DNA of 64,000 nt, taken from NCBI GenBank assembly GCA_002423285.1, contig DIVF01000036.1, positions 45,445 through 109,444 of the forward strand, read 5' to 3'. The stretch comes from Micavibrio sp. UBA6139. GTDB lineage: Bacteria > Pseudomonadota > Alphaproteobacteria > Micavibrionales > Micavibrionaceae. The notes beneath the pieces were generated by a model. The model did no database searches. It worked only from the letters and a program-made list of their open reading frames with translations, and had not been told where the DNA came from. Shown here one piece after another: positions 1 to 8,331 of the stretch. Position numbers and translations under genes: made by a program. Numbering within the stretch: position 1 is the first letter of the stretch; each line of letters begins with the position of its first letter.

Positions 1-1061
1 TCGTACATATCGGGCAGTTGCGGAATGATCGTTTGCGCGGCTTGGGGCCCTAAAATAATTTCGTTGTGATCCGTGCCAAGGTGACGCGCTACGGCCTGCG
101 CCGCTGCGGCCTCGTCATAGCCCTTTTCATTGAAACCAATGCAGAAGGTTTTAATGCGCTGGCTTGATTGTGCCTGCATCAAAGCGACAATGGTTGATGA
201 ATCAATCCCGCCGGACAGGAACGCACCCAGCGGCACATCCGACACCATACGGTCTTGAACGCAACCCTTCAGCAAATCTTCGAATTGATTGGTCAGTTCA
301 ATGTCGCTGCCACGCAGCGGGTTGTGACAGGCCTCTTCCACCACGCGCGGTGGGTTCCAATAGGGCTGGCAATCCTTGGCCAGATCATCCCCGGCGGACA
401 GCAAATCAAACACCAAGGTAATGCGGGTGCCCGGTGGCATTTGCCAGACACCTTCATAAATCGTATTGGGTGATGGTACGCAGCCAAAGCGCATATAAAG
501 CGCCAGCGTGTTGCGGTTCACAACCGGCTTAAAATCCGGGTGGGCGCGGAAGGCTTTCAGTTCAGAGGCGAAGACGAAATTCTTGCCCGCCCAGCCAATA
601 TAAAGCGGTTTCTTCCCCAAACGGTCGCGTACCAGATGAAGCTGGCGTTTTTCACGGTCCCATAGGGCAAAGGCAAACATGCCGTTTAAACGTTGCAAGG
701 CGCGGTTGACACCCCAGACCTCAAACGCGGCCAGCATGACTTCGGTATCAGAACGCCCTTTGAATGTGGAGCCCTCGGCTTCCAAATCTTTACGCAAGGA
801 TTGAAAATTATAAATCTCGCCGTTAAAAACAATTTCATAGCGGCCATTTGGTGACGCCATTGGTTGTGCGCCATCCGCCGATAGATCAATGATCGATAGG
901 CGACGATGGCCCAGCGCCAGTGGCACCTCTGTATCCTGCCAATAGCCACCGGCATCGGGGCCGCGATGCGCAATCGCATCGGTCATGGTTTTTAAAACAT
1001 TGCCCAGCGCGTCGCGCGACATTGTTTTATCCAGATCATATATTCCGGCGATACCACACAT
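1..1061 (-). CDS. asnB: Asparagine synthase (glutamine-hydrolysing), 3' end cut off by the window
   Basis: Transfers the amide nitrogen of glutamine to aspartate with ATP. The reading frame starts MCGIAGIYDL, so after methionine removal Cys2 is the N-terminal nucleophile of a class II glutaminase. HRGPD, GHRRLS and VFNGEIYNF follow, all typical of the glutaminase domain. The synthetase domain begins with the PP-loop SGGIDSS near residue 283. The frame stays open to the left edge, so the C-terminus is missing. The start lies only 4 nt after the gshB stop, so the two are probably co-transcribed. Amidotransferases of polysaccharide loci share this architecture, so the exact substrate is inferred. 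Confidence 0.9.
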   Translation of the reverse strand, partial: MCGIAGIYDLDKTMSRDALGNVLKTMTDAIAHRGPDAGGYWQDTEVPLALGHRRLSIIDLSADGAQPMASPNGRYEIVFNGEIYNFQSLRKDLEAEGSTFKGRSDTEVMLAAFEVWGVNRALQRLNGMFAFALWDREKRQLHLVRDRLGKKPLYIGWAGKNFVFASELKAFRAHPDFKPVVNRNTLALYMRFGCVPSPNTIYEGVWQMPPGTRITLVFDLLSAGDDLAKDCQPYWNPPRVVEEACHNPLRGSDIELTNQFEDLLKGCVQDRMVSDVPLGAFLSGGIDSSTIVALMQAQSSQRIKTFCIGFNEKGYDEAAAAQAVARHLGTDHNEIILGPQAAQTIIPQLPDMY

Positions 1062-1065
1062 AAAC

Positions 1066-2013
1066 TTATACTCTCGCTTCTAACATTGCTTGCATCACCA
1101 AGGCCGATACGTTTTCGCCACAGCCCTTTGAAATTTGCCGCAGGCCCGTGGGGCTGGTGATATTGATTTCGATTAACCGGTCGCCAATGATGTCGATGCC
1201 GGAAAAAATGACACCGCGTTCCATCAATGTTGGACCAACGCGCTCTGCGATCTTGCGTTCCATGTCATTGATCGGGCGGATGGCGTAATCGCCCCCGGCG
1301 GCCATATTGCCGCGAATACTGCCCGGTTTTGGGGTGCGGACCATGACGTGATCAAAGGGTTTGCCGTTGATAATCACCACGCGGCGGTCGCCCTCCGTAA
1401 TGGAGGGCAGAAAGGCCTGCGCGATCATCGGGTAGGTTCCGCGCTGTGATTGCGTTTCCCACACAACATCAAAATTGACATCACCTTGATCCAGCATAAA
1501 GACACCGTCGCCGCCCATGCTGTCCAATGGCTTGATAATAATCTTGCCATGCGCGTCAAAAAATTCACGTAGCATTTTTTTATTTGCGGTGATCAGGGTC
1601 GGCGGGCACAGATCAGGAAAATGCGTCGCGAAGATTTTTTCATTTAAGGAAACCAATGACGCAGGCGCATTGGTGACAAACGCCCCGTCTTTTTCGGCCT
1701 GTTCCAGTATGTAGCAGGCATGGATGAAGCGCTTATCGACGGGCGGGTCTTTGCGCATAATAATAATGTCTAATTCACCCAGTGCGATTTTTTGCGGGGG
1801 CTTCAGGGTGAACCAGTTTTCCAATGTATCGAAAACGGTGATTTCCTGCGCTATGGCAAACGCTTTGCCGGACTCGACAGCCAGATCATCAATCACCATA
1901 TGATAGAGTGTCGCCCCAGCGTCCTGTGCCGCCAGCATCAGGGCCAGTGAAGTATCTTTTTCCGGATTGATCCCGGATACGTGGTCCATCACAATACCGA
2001 TACGGGTGGGCAT
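1066..2013 (-). CDS. gshB: Glutathione synthetase
   Basis: Joins gamma-glutamylcysteine to glycine with ATP, the second step of glutathione synthesis. The 315 residues match the usual length of bacterial GshB (about 316). It opens MPTRIGIVMD, has the ATP-grasp segment IIKPLDSMGGDGVF in the middle and ends with INITSPTGLRQI, the conserved Mg/ATP-binding segment. A longer reading frame extends upstream, but it would run into the divergent gshA gene, and the internal ATG at 2013 matches the family start. gshA lies head to head about 50 bp away, so both steps of the pathway share one short intergenic region. Confidence 0.93.
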   Translation of the reverse strand: MPTRIGIVMDHVSGINPEKDTSLALMLAAQDAGATLYHMVIDDLAVESGKAFAIAQEITVFDTLENWFTLKPPQKIALGELDIIIMRKDPPVDKRFIHACYILEQAEKDGAFVTNAPASLVSLNEKIFATHFPDLCPPTLITANKKMLREFFDAHGKIIIKPLDSMGGDGVFMLDQGDVNFDVVWETQSQRGTYPMIAQAFLPSITEGDRRVVIINGKPFDHVMVRTPKPGSIRGNMAAGGDYAIRPINDMERKIAERVGPTLMERGVIFSGIDIIGDRLIEINITSPTGLRQISKGCGENVSALVMQAMLEARV

Positions 2014-2064
2014 GATGCTTTTATCTCTGATTGAGTGGGTGCGATAATCTTGACTGAAAAAAGA

Positions 2065-3315
2065 ATGCTGACATATGACGATCTTGTCAATGACATGGCC
2101 GGGGGCGTCAAGCCACCTGAGGACTGGAAAATTGGGATTGAACATGAACAGTTCATTTACCGTTTAAGTGACGGGGGGGCGCTGCCCTATGACGGTGCAC
2201 CCGGTATTTTACAAATTCTGGAATCTTTCCGCGATGATTATGGCTGGGACCCTATTGTGGTGAACGGTTATCTGATTGCCCTGCAAAAAGGCGGGGTCAG
2301 CATTACATTGGAACCGGGCGGGCAGTTTGAGCTCTCGGGCAGCCCTCAGGCCACGTTGCATGGCGTTCGTGCTGAAGCCAATGCGTTCTATGACGCGCTC
2401 GATAACATTACAAAATCAAAAGGGTTGGGTGTGTTGCGCGCCGGGTTCCACCCGACATGGAAACGTGAAGACATTCATGCCATGCCAAAGGAACGCTATG
2501 GCATCATGCGCCCCTATATGGAGAAGAAGGGCAAATACGGCGTCGATATGATGCTGCGTACCTGCGGAACGCAAGTGAACCTCGATTTTTCCAGTGAAGC
2601 GGACATGGTCAAAAAATACCGTGTCGCACTGGGCCTGCAACCGATGATCACCGCGCTGATGGCCAATTCCAAAATGGCCGAAGGGGTTGATACAGGCTAT
2701 GAATCCTATCGTTCCTTGATGTGGACCGACACCGACCCTGATCGCTGCGGTGTTCCTGAATTCGTCTTTGAACCGGGCATGGGTTTTGCGCGTTATGTTG
2801 ATTATGCGTTGGATGTGCCAATGTATTTCATTATGCGCAACGGCCATCATGTCGATGTCGCCGGAAAATCCTTCCGCGATTTCATGGCCGGGAAACTGCC
2901 GGGGCATGAGGGAGAATACCCGACTCTTGATGATTGGCACGATCACCTCACCACCTTATTTCCTGAAGTGCGCCTGAAATCCTATCTGGAACTGCGCGGC
3001 CCCGACAGCGTCGAACCCGAACTGGTCTTCGCCATGGCGGCCTTTTGGACCGGCATTTTCTATGATGCCGATGCGCTGGACCAAGCCTGGGATCTCATCC
3101 GCGACTGGCCCATTGAATTGCACCGCGAACTCCGTATGGCCGTGCCACGCCACGGGATGCGCACTATTTTACCGGAACGCCAAACCTTCTTGAACCTGTC
3201 CTTGGAAGCCCTGCAAATCGCCCATAGCGGGCTTGGGCGACAAGCGGCCCATGCGACATTGAAATCAGACATCACCCTCTTCCGTGACCGGATTTTGGCG
3301 GCGGCGATTGTGTGA
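2065..3315 (+). CDS. gshA: Glutamate-cysteine ligase, plant/alphaproteobacterial type
   Basis: Makes gamma-glutamylcysteine, the first step of glutathione synthesis. Near the N-terminus PPEDWKIGIEHEQF corresponds to the (G-T-E-H-E)-type motif of the GCS2-like family found in plants and alphaproteobacteria. RYGIMRPYM, TCGTQVNLDF and RGPDSV further on also fit this family. At about 416 residues it is slightly shorter than typical members (around 450). The start is uncertain: ATG 2065 is used, but TTG 2050 and GTG 2035 are in frame and none has a strong ribosome-binding site. It is divergent from gshB and followed at once by a perfect palindrome. Confidence 0.9.
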   Translation: MLTYDDLVNDMAGGVKPPEDWKIGIEHEQFIYRLSDGGALPYDGAPGILQILESFRDDYGWDPIVVNGYLIALQKGGVSITLEPGGQFELSGSPQATLHGVRAEANAFYDALDNITKSKGLGVLRAGFHPTWKREDIHAMPKERYGIMRPYMEKKGKYGVDMMLRTCGTQVNLDFSSEADMVKKYRVALGLQPMITALMANSKMAEGVDTGYESYRSLMWTDTDPDRCGVPEFVFEPGMGFARYVDYALDVPMYFIMRNGHHVDVAGKSFRDFMAGKLPGHEGEYPTLDDWHDHLTTLFPEVRLKSYLELRGPDSVEPELVFAMAAFWTGIFYDADALDQAWDLIRDWPIELHRELRMAVPRHGMRTILPERQTFLNLSLEALQIAHSGLGRQAAHATLKSDITLFRDRILAAAIV

Positions 3316-3320
3316 AGTCA

Positions 3321-3343
3321 TGAAGGGGCCATTGGCCCCTTCA
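3321..3343. repeat. GC palindrome after gshA (3'-end repeat family, copy 1)
   Basis: Perfect 10-bp inverted repeat TGAAGGGGCC / GGCCCCTTCA with a 3-nt loop, starting 6 nt after the gshA stop and followed by CAAACAACCCC. It is a shorter member of the AAGGGGGC-loop-GCCCCCTT family found at about ten places in this window. It probably acts as a transcription terminator or mRNA 3'-end stabiliser, although no T-run follows. Confidence 0.7.
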
Positions 3344-3433
3344 AACAACCCCGTTTTCTACGCCGTAGGCAAAAGCAATCAGTGCTGTTTACGCTGATGA
3401 TTCTTATAGCCTGCGGCGCAAAGGAAAGAGATC

Positions 3434-3460
3434 GGGGTTTAAGGGGGCCATACCCCCTTT
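3434..3460 (-). repeat. GC palindrome after mltG (3'-end repeat family, copy 2)
   Basis: AAGGGGG, a 5-nt gap, then CCCCCTT, lying just past the mltG stop. On the minus strand it is followed by AAACCCC, the same tail seen in other copies. It is likely the end of the fabF-mltG transcript. Confidence 0.65.
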
Positions 3461-3463
3461 CCC

Positions 3464-4468
3464 TTAATTCCCTTGTTCTTTCCGAATCTGCCGCCATTTT
3501 GCGGCGTTGGATGAATGCTCACCCAGTGTTTTTGAAAACACATGCCCGCCTGTGCCATCGGCTACGAAATAGAGGTAGTCATTTTTTTCGGGATGAAGGA
3601 CGGCTTGAATGGCGGCGCGGCCCGGATTGGCGATGGGGCCGGGGGGAAGGCCCGGATATTTATAGGTGTTATAGGGCGAATCTGTTTCATCCAGATCTTT
3701 CTTTAGCAGGCGGCGGCCCAGTGGCCCTTTGCCTTCATCCTGAATCTGGCCCTTGGTGATGGCATAGATCACGGTCGGGTCTGTTTGCAGGGGCATACCG
3801 GCGCGCAGGCGGTTGACGAAGACACCGGCGATGGTGGCGCGTTCTGATGCGACCCCGGTTTCTTTTTCGACGATGGAGGCGAGTGTGATGGCTTGTTCAA
3901 TCGTATCGAAGGGCAGGCCGGCTTCACGGGTTGGCCATAGTTCTTGGATGGTTTTATCCATGGCGGCTTTCATCTCTGCGATGATTTTTTCGCGGGGGGC
4001 GTCCTTTTCATACAAATATGTTTCGGGTAGCAGGGAGCCTTCGGCTGGCACGGCAGCAATATCTCCGGTCAGGCTTTCATTGGCCTTCAGGCTTTGCACG
4101 ATTTGCCAGCTGGTCCAGCCTTCCGGCAGGGTAATTTTGCGCTGGACGATATCGCCAGAAACGATTTTGGAGAGGGTTTCGCGGGTGGTGATGGCGGCGG
4201 GGAAAGTGTATTCCCCGGCCTTTAATTGCGATTCCTTGCCGCTGATCTTGACGGCGACTTTAAAGACGAGGGCAGATTTGATGATGCCTTCGTTTTCCAA
4301 GGTTTCAGCAATGGTGGAAACACCGCTGCCCCGTGCAATGACAATGTTTTTATCGACAGGCAGTGGGCCGGGTCCGGTCCACGCGCCATAGCCATAGAAA
4401 AACCCAATCGCCAGAAGCGCGACCAGTAGGGTATTAAAAAAGACAATGAAGCTTAATACAAACTTCAA
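3464..4468 (-). CDS. mltG: Endolytic murein transglycosylase MltG
   Basis: Membrane-anchored lytic transglycosylase (YceG-like) thought to release nascent glycan strands during peptidoglycan synthesis. One N-terminal membrane helix (about residues 4-27) is followed by a LysM-like region and the catalytic domain. The motif LASIVEKET carries the catalytic glutamate, and TDPTVIYA, SPYNTY and GLPPGPIANPG are family signatures. The 334-residue length is normal. The start is TTG at 4468, 3 nt after the fabF stop; no ATG precedes the membrane helix. Position after fabF in a fab cluster is common in proteobacteria. Confidence 0.95.
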   Translation of the reverse strand: MKFVLSFIVFFNTLLVALLAIGFFYGYGAWTGPGPLPVDKNIVIARGSGVSTIAETLENEGIIKSALVFKVAVKISGKESQLKAGEYTFPAAITTRETLSKIVSGDIVQRKITLPEGWTSWQIVQSLKANESLTGDIAAVPAEGSLLPETYLYEKDAPREKIIAEMKAAMDKTIQELWPTREAGLPFDTIEQAITLASIVEKETGVASERATIAGVFVNRLRAGMPLQTDPTVIYAITKGQIQDEGKGPLGRRLLKKDLDETDSPYNTYKYPGLPPGPIANPGRAAIQAVLHPEKNDYLYFVADGTGGHVFSKTLGEHSSNAAKWRQIRKEQGN

Positions 4469-4471
4469 GCC

Positions 4472-5743
4472 TTACACCGACCGCATGATCAGCGACGCAT
4501 TGGTGCCGCCAAAGCCGAAGGAGTTGGAAAGGGCAATCTTGACCTTTTTCTCTTTCGCCACTTTTGGAACCAGATCGATTCCTTGGCAGGCTTCGGAAAT
4601 ATTTTCAAGGTTCAATGTTGGCGGCAGGATGCCGGTTTGAATGGCTTTCAGCGAATAAATCGCCTCAACCGCGCCCGCTGCGCCCAGCAAATGGCCGACA
4701 GCCGATTTGGTTGAGGACATGGAAATTTTATCGAGGCAGTGACCGAATACAGATTTGATCCCTGCGCATTCAATGCCATCGCCCAGCGGTGTCGAGGTGC
4801 CGTGCGCATTGATATACCCAACATCTTCCGGGTTGATCTTGGCCCATTTCAGGGCAGCCTTTACGGCGCGTGCGCCGCCGCTGCCGTCTTCGGATGGGGA
4901 GGTGATGTGATAGGCATCACCGGACATGCCGTAACCAATGATTTCGCCGTAAATTTTTGCGCCGCGCTTTTTCGCGTGCTCATATTCTTCCAAAATCAAA
5001 ATCCCGGCGCCTTCGCCCATGACGAAGCCGTCGCGGCCCTCATCAAACGGGCGTGACGCCAGTTCAGGGGTATCATTATAGCCTGTGGACAGGGCGCGTG
5101 CCGCCGCAAAGCTGGCAATGCCCAGACGGTTGATTGCGGATTCTGCACCGCCCGCCACCATGACATCGGCGTCATCCAAGGCAATCATGCGGTATGCATC
5201 ACCAATGGCATGTGTGCCCGTGGCGCAGGCTGTGACCACGGAATGGTTGGGGCCTTTAAAGCCGTGCTTGATCGAGACATGGCCGGACGCCAGATTGATC
5301 AGCATCGCCGGAACGGTGAAGGGGGACAGGCGACGTGGGCCTTTTTCATGGAGCGTCACGGAGCTTTCATAAATGCTCTGCAGTCCACCAATGCCTGAAC
5401 CGATCATAACACCGGTGCGGAATTGTTGTTCTTCTGTATCGGCTTTCCAGCCAGCATCCTGCAACGCTTCATCTGTTGCTGCCATCGCATAGGCGATGAA
5501 GATGTCCATTTTCTTTTGTTCCTTTGGTGGAACAAACAAATCGATATTGAATTTCCCGTCGGTCGGGTTTTCGTCGGTGGTGAAGGGAACCTCGCCGCCG
5601 ATTTGCGCCGTCATGTCAGAAACATCGCAATGGGTGATGCGGGAAATACCGCTATCGCCCCGTGTGATCCGATTCCAGTTGTGATCGACCCCCACGCCCA
5701 GCGGCGACACGATCCCCATACCTGTTACAACGACACGTCTCAT
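4472..5743 (-). CDS. fabF: 3-oxoacyl-[acyl-carrier-protein] synthase II
   Basis: Elongating condensing enzyme of type II fatty-acid synthesis, joining malonyl-ACP to acyl-ACP. It opens MRRVVVTGMGIVSPLG. The catalytic Cys lies in VVTACATGTHAIGDA, and the two His in NAHGTSTPLGD and KSAVGHLLGAAG form the Cys-His-His triad. The C-terminal NSFGFGGTNAS is also typical. The 423 residues are about standard (E. coli 413). It follows acpP after an 85-bp gap containing a hairpin, and mltG follows directly. Confidence 0.97.
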   Translation of the reverse strand: MRRVVVTGMGIVSPLGVGVDHNWNRITRGDSGISRITHCDVSDMTAQIGGEVPFTTDENPTDGKFNIDLFVPPKEQKKMDIFIAYAMAATDEALQDAGWKADTEEQQFRTGVMIGSGIGGLQSIYESSVTLHEKGPRRLSPFTVPAMLINLASGHVSIKHGFKGPNHSVVTACATGTHAIGDAYRMIALDDADVMVAGGAESAINRLGIASFAAARALSTGYNDTPELASRPFDEGRDGFVMGEGAGILILEEYEHAKKRGAKIYGEIIGYGMSGDAYHITSPSEDGSGGARAVKAALKWAKINPEDVGYINAHGTSTPLGDGIECAGIKSVFGHCLDKISMSSTKSAVGHLLGAAGAVEAIYSLKAIQTGILPPTLNLENISEACQGIDLVPKVAKEKKVKIALSNSFGFGGTNASLIMRSV

Positions 5744-5770
5744 AGTTTTTTAATCCCTGGTAGTTTTCGC

Positions 5771-5809
5771 AAAAGAAAAACGCAGCCATGATATTATCAG
5801 GACTGCGTT
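5771..5809 (-). terminator. Hairpin between acpP and fabF
   Basis: AACGCAG pairs with CTGCGTT across a partly self-complementary loop, and on the minus strand TTTTTCTTTT follows. It looks like a leaky intrinsic terminator, which would let acpP be made in excess over fabF. Confidence 0.65.
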
Positions 5810-5828
5810 CTTCGATAAACCCTTTGCC

Positions 5829-6068
5829 TTACTCGGCGGCGTTTGCCTTGATAAAGCTGACGGCATCGCCGACAGTTTGAATCTTCTCGGCAGCGTCGTC
5901 CGGGATCTCAACGTTGAATTCTTCTTCAAACGCCATAACCAGCTCGACCGTATCGAGGGAGTCAGCGCCCAGATCATCAATAAAGCTGGCGGCTTCGGTT
6001 ACTTTGCCTTCATCAACGCCAAGATGCTCAACGACGATTTTCTTTACGCGTTCTGCAACATCACTCAT
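5829..6068 (-). CDS. acpP: Acyl carrier protein
   Basis: Carries growing acyl chains on a phosphopantetheine arm. It is a 79-residue acidic helical protein. GADSLDTVELVM contains the Ser that receives the arm, presumably from the AcpS encoded at 56.5 kb. Two in-frame ATGs exist (6074 and 6068). AGGA sits too close to the first but 6 nt before the second, so 6068 is chosen. A promoter with 17-bp spacing lies about 50 bp upstream, and a hairpin separates it from fabF, suggesting separate high expression. Confidence 0.96.
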   Translation of the reverse strand: MSDVAERVKKIVVEHLGVDEGKVTEAASFIDDLGADSLDTVELVMAFEEEFNVEIPDDAAEKIQTVGDAVSFIKANAAE

Positions 6069-6115
6069 GGTCATTCCTATTCTTGATTTTTAGGTTGGTT
6101 TTTTCAATCCGGGCG

Positions 6116-6144
6116 AACATAGCCACAGCCATAGGGCTTGGCAA
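6116..6144 (-). promoter_or_regulatory. Promoter of acpP
   Basis: On the minus strand TTGCCA (6139-6144), 17 bp, TATGTT (6116-6121). This is a good sigma70-type match about 48 bp upstream of the chosen acpP start, giving a leader of roughly 40 nt. Confidence 0.6.
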
Positions 6145-6281
6145 GTCATTTGTATGAAACCCTGAAAAAATTAAGGTTTTCCAAGGGCTTCCTTGGTTTT
6201 TAGCGATGTGGGACCCTGCGCCATTATTCTGGAAAAAGCGGCTTCGGTCATTTTTTCTACGCAGAGCGTATAGCGGCAAAC

Positions 6282-6310
6282 TTGACTCCCTCATTATGGA
6301 TAGTTATGGT
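6282..6310 (+). promoter_or_regulatory. Promoter of the small membrane protein at 6345
   Basis: TTGACT (6282-6287), 17 bp, TATGGT (6305-6310). Transcription from here would start near 6317, which rules out the more upstream in-frame start at 6282 and favours translation from 6345. Confidence 0.55.
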
Positions 6311-6344
6311 GCGGCACGTTTTACAGAAGAGGATGAATTGCCAA

Positions 6345-6686
6345 ATGAATAGATATTTGAAAAAGACTTTTGCAGCAGCTGTTCTTGCACCTGTCGGATT
6401 TGTGACAGGTGTTCTGATTGCGGCTCCCGTGTTGGAGGGTACAATCAGGAACTCCGATATGGCCTGTATTGAGTTACTGACCAAAGCAAGTCCAGCATTG
6501 GCAACAAGGACCGAACAAGAACAAAGAGCATATTTGGATTCTATCAAGAACGCACCTTGCTGGGGCGATCTCAAAGAACTTGGGGCCAAGATCGTAGCCA
6601 TTCCTTTAACCGGGGCTGCATTGGGTGTGACAGCAGGATTTGTATTGGTGGGTCGTCGGAAAAAAGACGCTCCAACCCCTCTTTAA
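6345..6686 (+). CDS. Small membrane protein of unknown function
   Basis: Not recognised. From ATG 6345 it is 113 residues with a hydrophobic segment near the N-terminus (AAAVLAPVGFVTGVLIAAPVL) and a second near the C-terminus (IPLTGAALGVTAGFVLVG), then a basic tail GRRKKD. The middle is hydrophilic and holds two Cys (ACIELL and APCWGD), so it may be a two-helix inner-membrane protein with a disulfide-capable loop. AGAGGA lies 11 nt before the start, a promoter lies upstream and a strong terminator follows. It stands alone on the plus strand inside the minus-strand fab cluster, which suggests an insertion. Confidence 0.65.
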   Translation: MNRYLKKTFAAAVLAPVGFVTGVLIAAPVLEGTIRNSDMACIELLTKASPALATRTEQEQRAYLDSIKNAPCWGDLKELGAKIVAIPLTGAALGVTAGFVLVGRRKKDAPTPL

Positions 6687-6708
6687 TATTTGAGGTCAGA
6701 TGAATTTT

Positions 6709-6747
6709 AAAAAAGCCCCCTCCATATAACGGCAGGGGGCTTTTTTT
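6709..6747. terminator. Bidirectional intrinsic terminator
   Basis: GCCCCCT (6715-6721) pairs with AGGGGGC (6734-6740), flanked by A6 on the left and T7 on the right. It lies between two convergent genes and can serve both. Confidence 0.85.
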
Positions 6748-6789
6748 ATGTGTTATCCAATCCAAGCGTTTCAGGCAGATGCCCTGTTT

Positions 6790-7479
6790 TCACGCCACCT
6801 TTTCGCGGGGGGCCAAAAACTCTAAAATCCCCGGCAAGGTCATAATAATGTCCGTGGCCCCGTTTTCACGTAAGGTCAAGGCCTGATCTTCGGGGGCGTG
6901 GTGCGTGCCCGTAATGCCCAAAACATCCATACCCGCAGCCAGCGCAGCCTGAACCCCGAAAATACTGTCTTCAATCACCAGGCAGCGTTCCGGTGCCACA
7001 CCCATGTTTTTTGCCGCGAACAGGAAAAGGTCCGGGGCGGGTTTCGGGTGGGCAACCATATTGGCGGTAAAGACAATCTCATCCGGGAAAAATTGTTTGA
7101 GGTTGGTAAGATCCAAAGACTGCAACACGGTCCCGCGCTCACCATTCGATGCGACACAGATTTTATAATTTTGTGCCAAGGCACCCACGGCCTCAACCGC
7201 GTGGGGAATGGCTTTCAGCTCGGTGGGCATCCGCAACTTTACCTTTTGACGGCATAATTCAATGGCGTCCTTTGGAAAGGTCACTTCGTGGCGTGCTTCC
7301 AGCACATCTATAATATGGGTCAGGGTGCTTCCGGCAAAGTGATCAAGGCAATATTGCAGATCATATTGCGGCAAACCTATTTCGGCGATCAAATCAGCCG
7401 TCACACCGTTATTCAGGGTTTCGCTGTTTACAAGGGTTCCATCGCAGTCAAAGATAATCAAATCATAGTTGGTCTTCAC
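6790..7479 (-). CDS. HAD-superfamily hydrolase, phosphatase/phosphomutase type
   Basis: Haloacid-dehalogenase fold enzyme of subfamily IA, the group of phosphoglycolate phosphatases and beta-phosphoglucomutases. Motif I is FDCDGTLVNSE with the nucleophilic Asp near residue 10, motif II is CVASNGERG, the motif III Lys lies in AHPKPAPDLF, and motif IV is VIEDSIFGVQAA. The helical cap lies between motifs I and II. The 229-residue length is normal. The substrate cannot be read from the sequence. It sits between fabG and acpP, where no HAD gene is usually found, and is separated from fabG by a palindrome. Confidence 0.85.
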   Translation of the reverse strand: MKTNYDLIIFDCDGTLVNSETLNNGVTADLIAEIGLPQYDLQYCLDHFAGSTLTHIIDVLEARHEVTFPKDAIELCRQKVKLRMPTELKAIPHAVEAVGALAQNYKICVASNGERGTVLQSLDLTNLKQFFPDEIVFTANMVAHPKPAPDLFLFAAKNMGVAPERCLVIEDSIFGVQAALAAGMDVLGITGTHHAPEDQALTLRENGATDIIMTLPGILEFLAPREKVA

Positions 7480-7541
7480 TTAAAAATACGCTTTCGTTTT
7501 GGGTGGTTAAGGGAAGTATATAGGGCGTGGTTGAGAAGAAT

Positions 7542-7573
7542 AAAGGGGGCGATTGCCCCCTTTTGAACCCCAA
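7542..7573. repeat. GC palindrome after fabG (3'-end repeat family, copy 3)
   Basis: AAAGGGGGC-GATT-GCCCCCTTT, a perfect 9-bp stem followed by TGAACCCC. It lies 20-50 bp downstream of the fabG stop on the minus strand, before the HAD gene. Confidence 0.7.
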
Positions 7574-7593
7574 TCCTATTGAAAGGATCGATT

Positions 7594-8331
7594 TTAGATC
7601 ATCGCCATGCCGCCATTGACATGAATGGTTTGGCCGGTGACGTAGGCGGCTTCGTCGCTGGCCAGATACAGGGCTGCGGCGGCAATATCATCCGGTGACC
7701 CCATGCGGGCCATCGGGATGGAGGCATTGATTTTTTCTTTCTGATCATCGGTCAGAACGTCGGTCATCGGTGTGGCGATGAAACCCGGTGCGATGCAGTT
7801 GACCGTCACATTGCGGCTGGCGATTTCTGCCGCCATCGCTTTTGTCCAGCCAACCAGACCGGCTTTGGACGCAACATAGTTGCACTGGCCCGGATTGCCG
7901 GTTGTACCGACCACAGATGAAATATTGATGATACGGCCATGGCGGGCCTTCATCATGCCGCGCTGGCAGGCTTGCGCCAGCAGGAAGGTCGCGGTCAAAT
8001 TGACGCGGATGACCTCATCCCATTCTTCGGCCTTCATACGCAGGGATAAATTATCGCGGGTCAGGCCCGCGTTATTGACCAGAATATCAATCTTGCCCAT
8101 CGCGGCTGTGGCTGATTTCACCAGCGCGTCCACTTGCGCCACATCGGATAAATCCGCAGGCAGGATATGAACATTATTGCCCAGTGTTGCGGCCAGCTCT
8201 TTCAGCTTGGCTTCGTTACGGCCTGAAATTCCGACAACCGCACCATTGGCATGCAGTGTTTTCGCAATCGCCTCGCCAATGCCACCTGTGGCACCGGTGA
8301 CAAGGGCGCATTTTCCGGTCAAATCGAACAT
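7594..8331 (-). CDS. fabG: 3-oxoacyl-[acyl-carrier-protein] reductase
   Basis: NADPH-dependent reduction of 3-oxoacyl-ACP in fatty-acid elongation. It is a short-chain dehydrogenase of 245 residues: the cofactor motif TGATGGIG is near the N-terminus, the NNAG motif is in ILVNNAGLTRDN, and the catalytic Ser-Tyr-Lys set is spread over NISSVVGTTGN and CNYVASKAGLVG. The C-terminal YVTGQTIHVNGGM is the usual FabG ending. Its start overlaps the 3' end of murI by 13 nt, so the two are probably translated in a coupled way. Confidence 0.95.
   Translation of the reverse strand: MFDLTGKCALVTGATGGIGEAIAKTLHANGAVVGISGRNEAKLKELAATLGNNVHILPADLSDVAQVDALVKSATAAMGKIDILVNNAGLTRDNLSLRMKAEEWDEVIRVNLTATFLLAQACQRGMMKARHGRIINISSVVGTTGNPGQCNYVASKAGLVGWTKAMAAEIASRNVTVNCIAPGFIATPMTDVLTDDQKEKINASIPMARMGSPDDIAAAALYLASDEAAYVTGQTIHVNGGMAMI

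Noticed and set aside
4813..5400. Open frames on the plus strand over fabF
   Set aside because: Shadows of fabF; the minus frame has all catalytic motifs.
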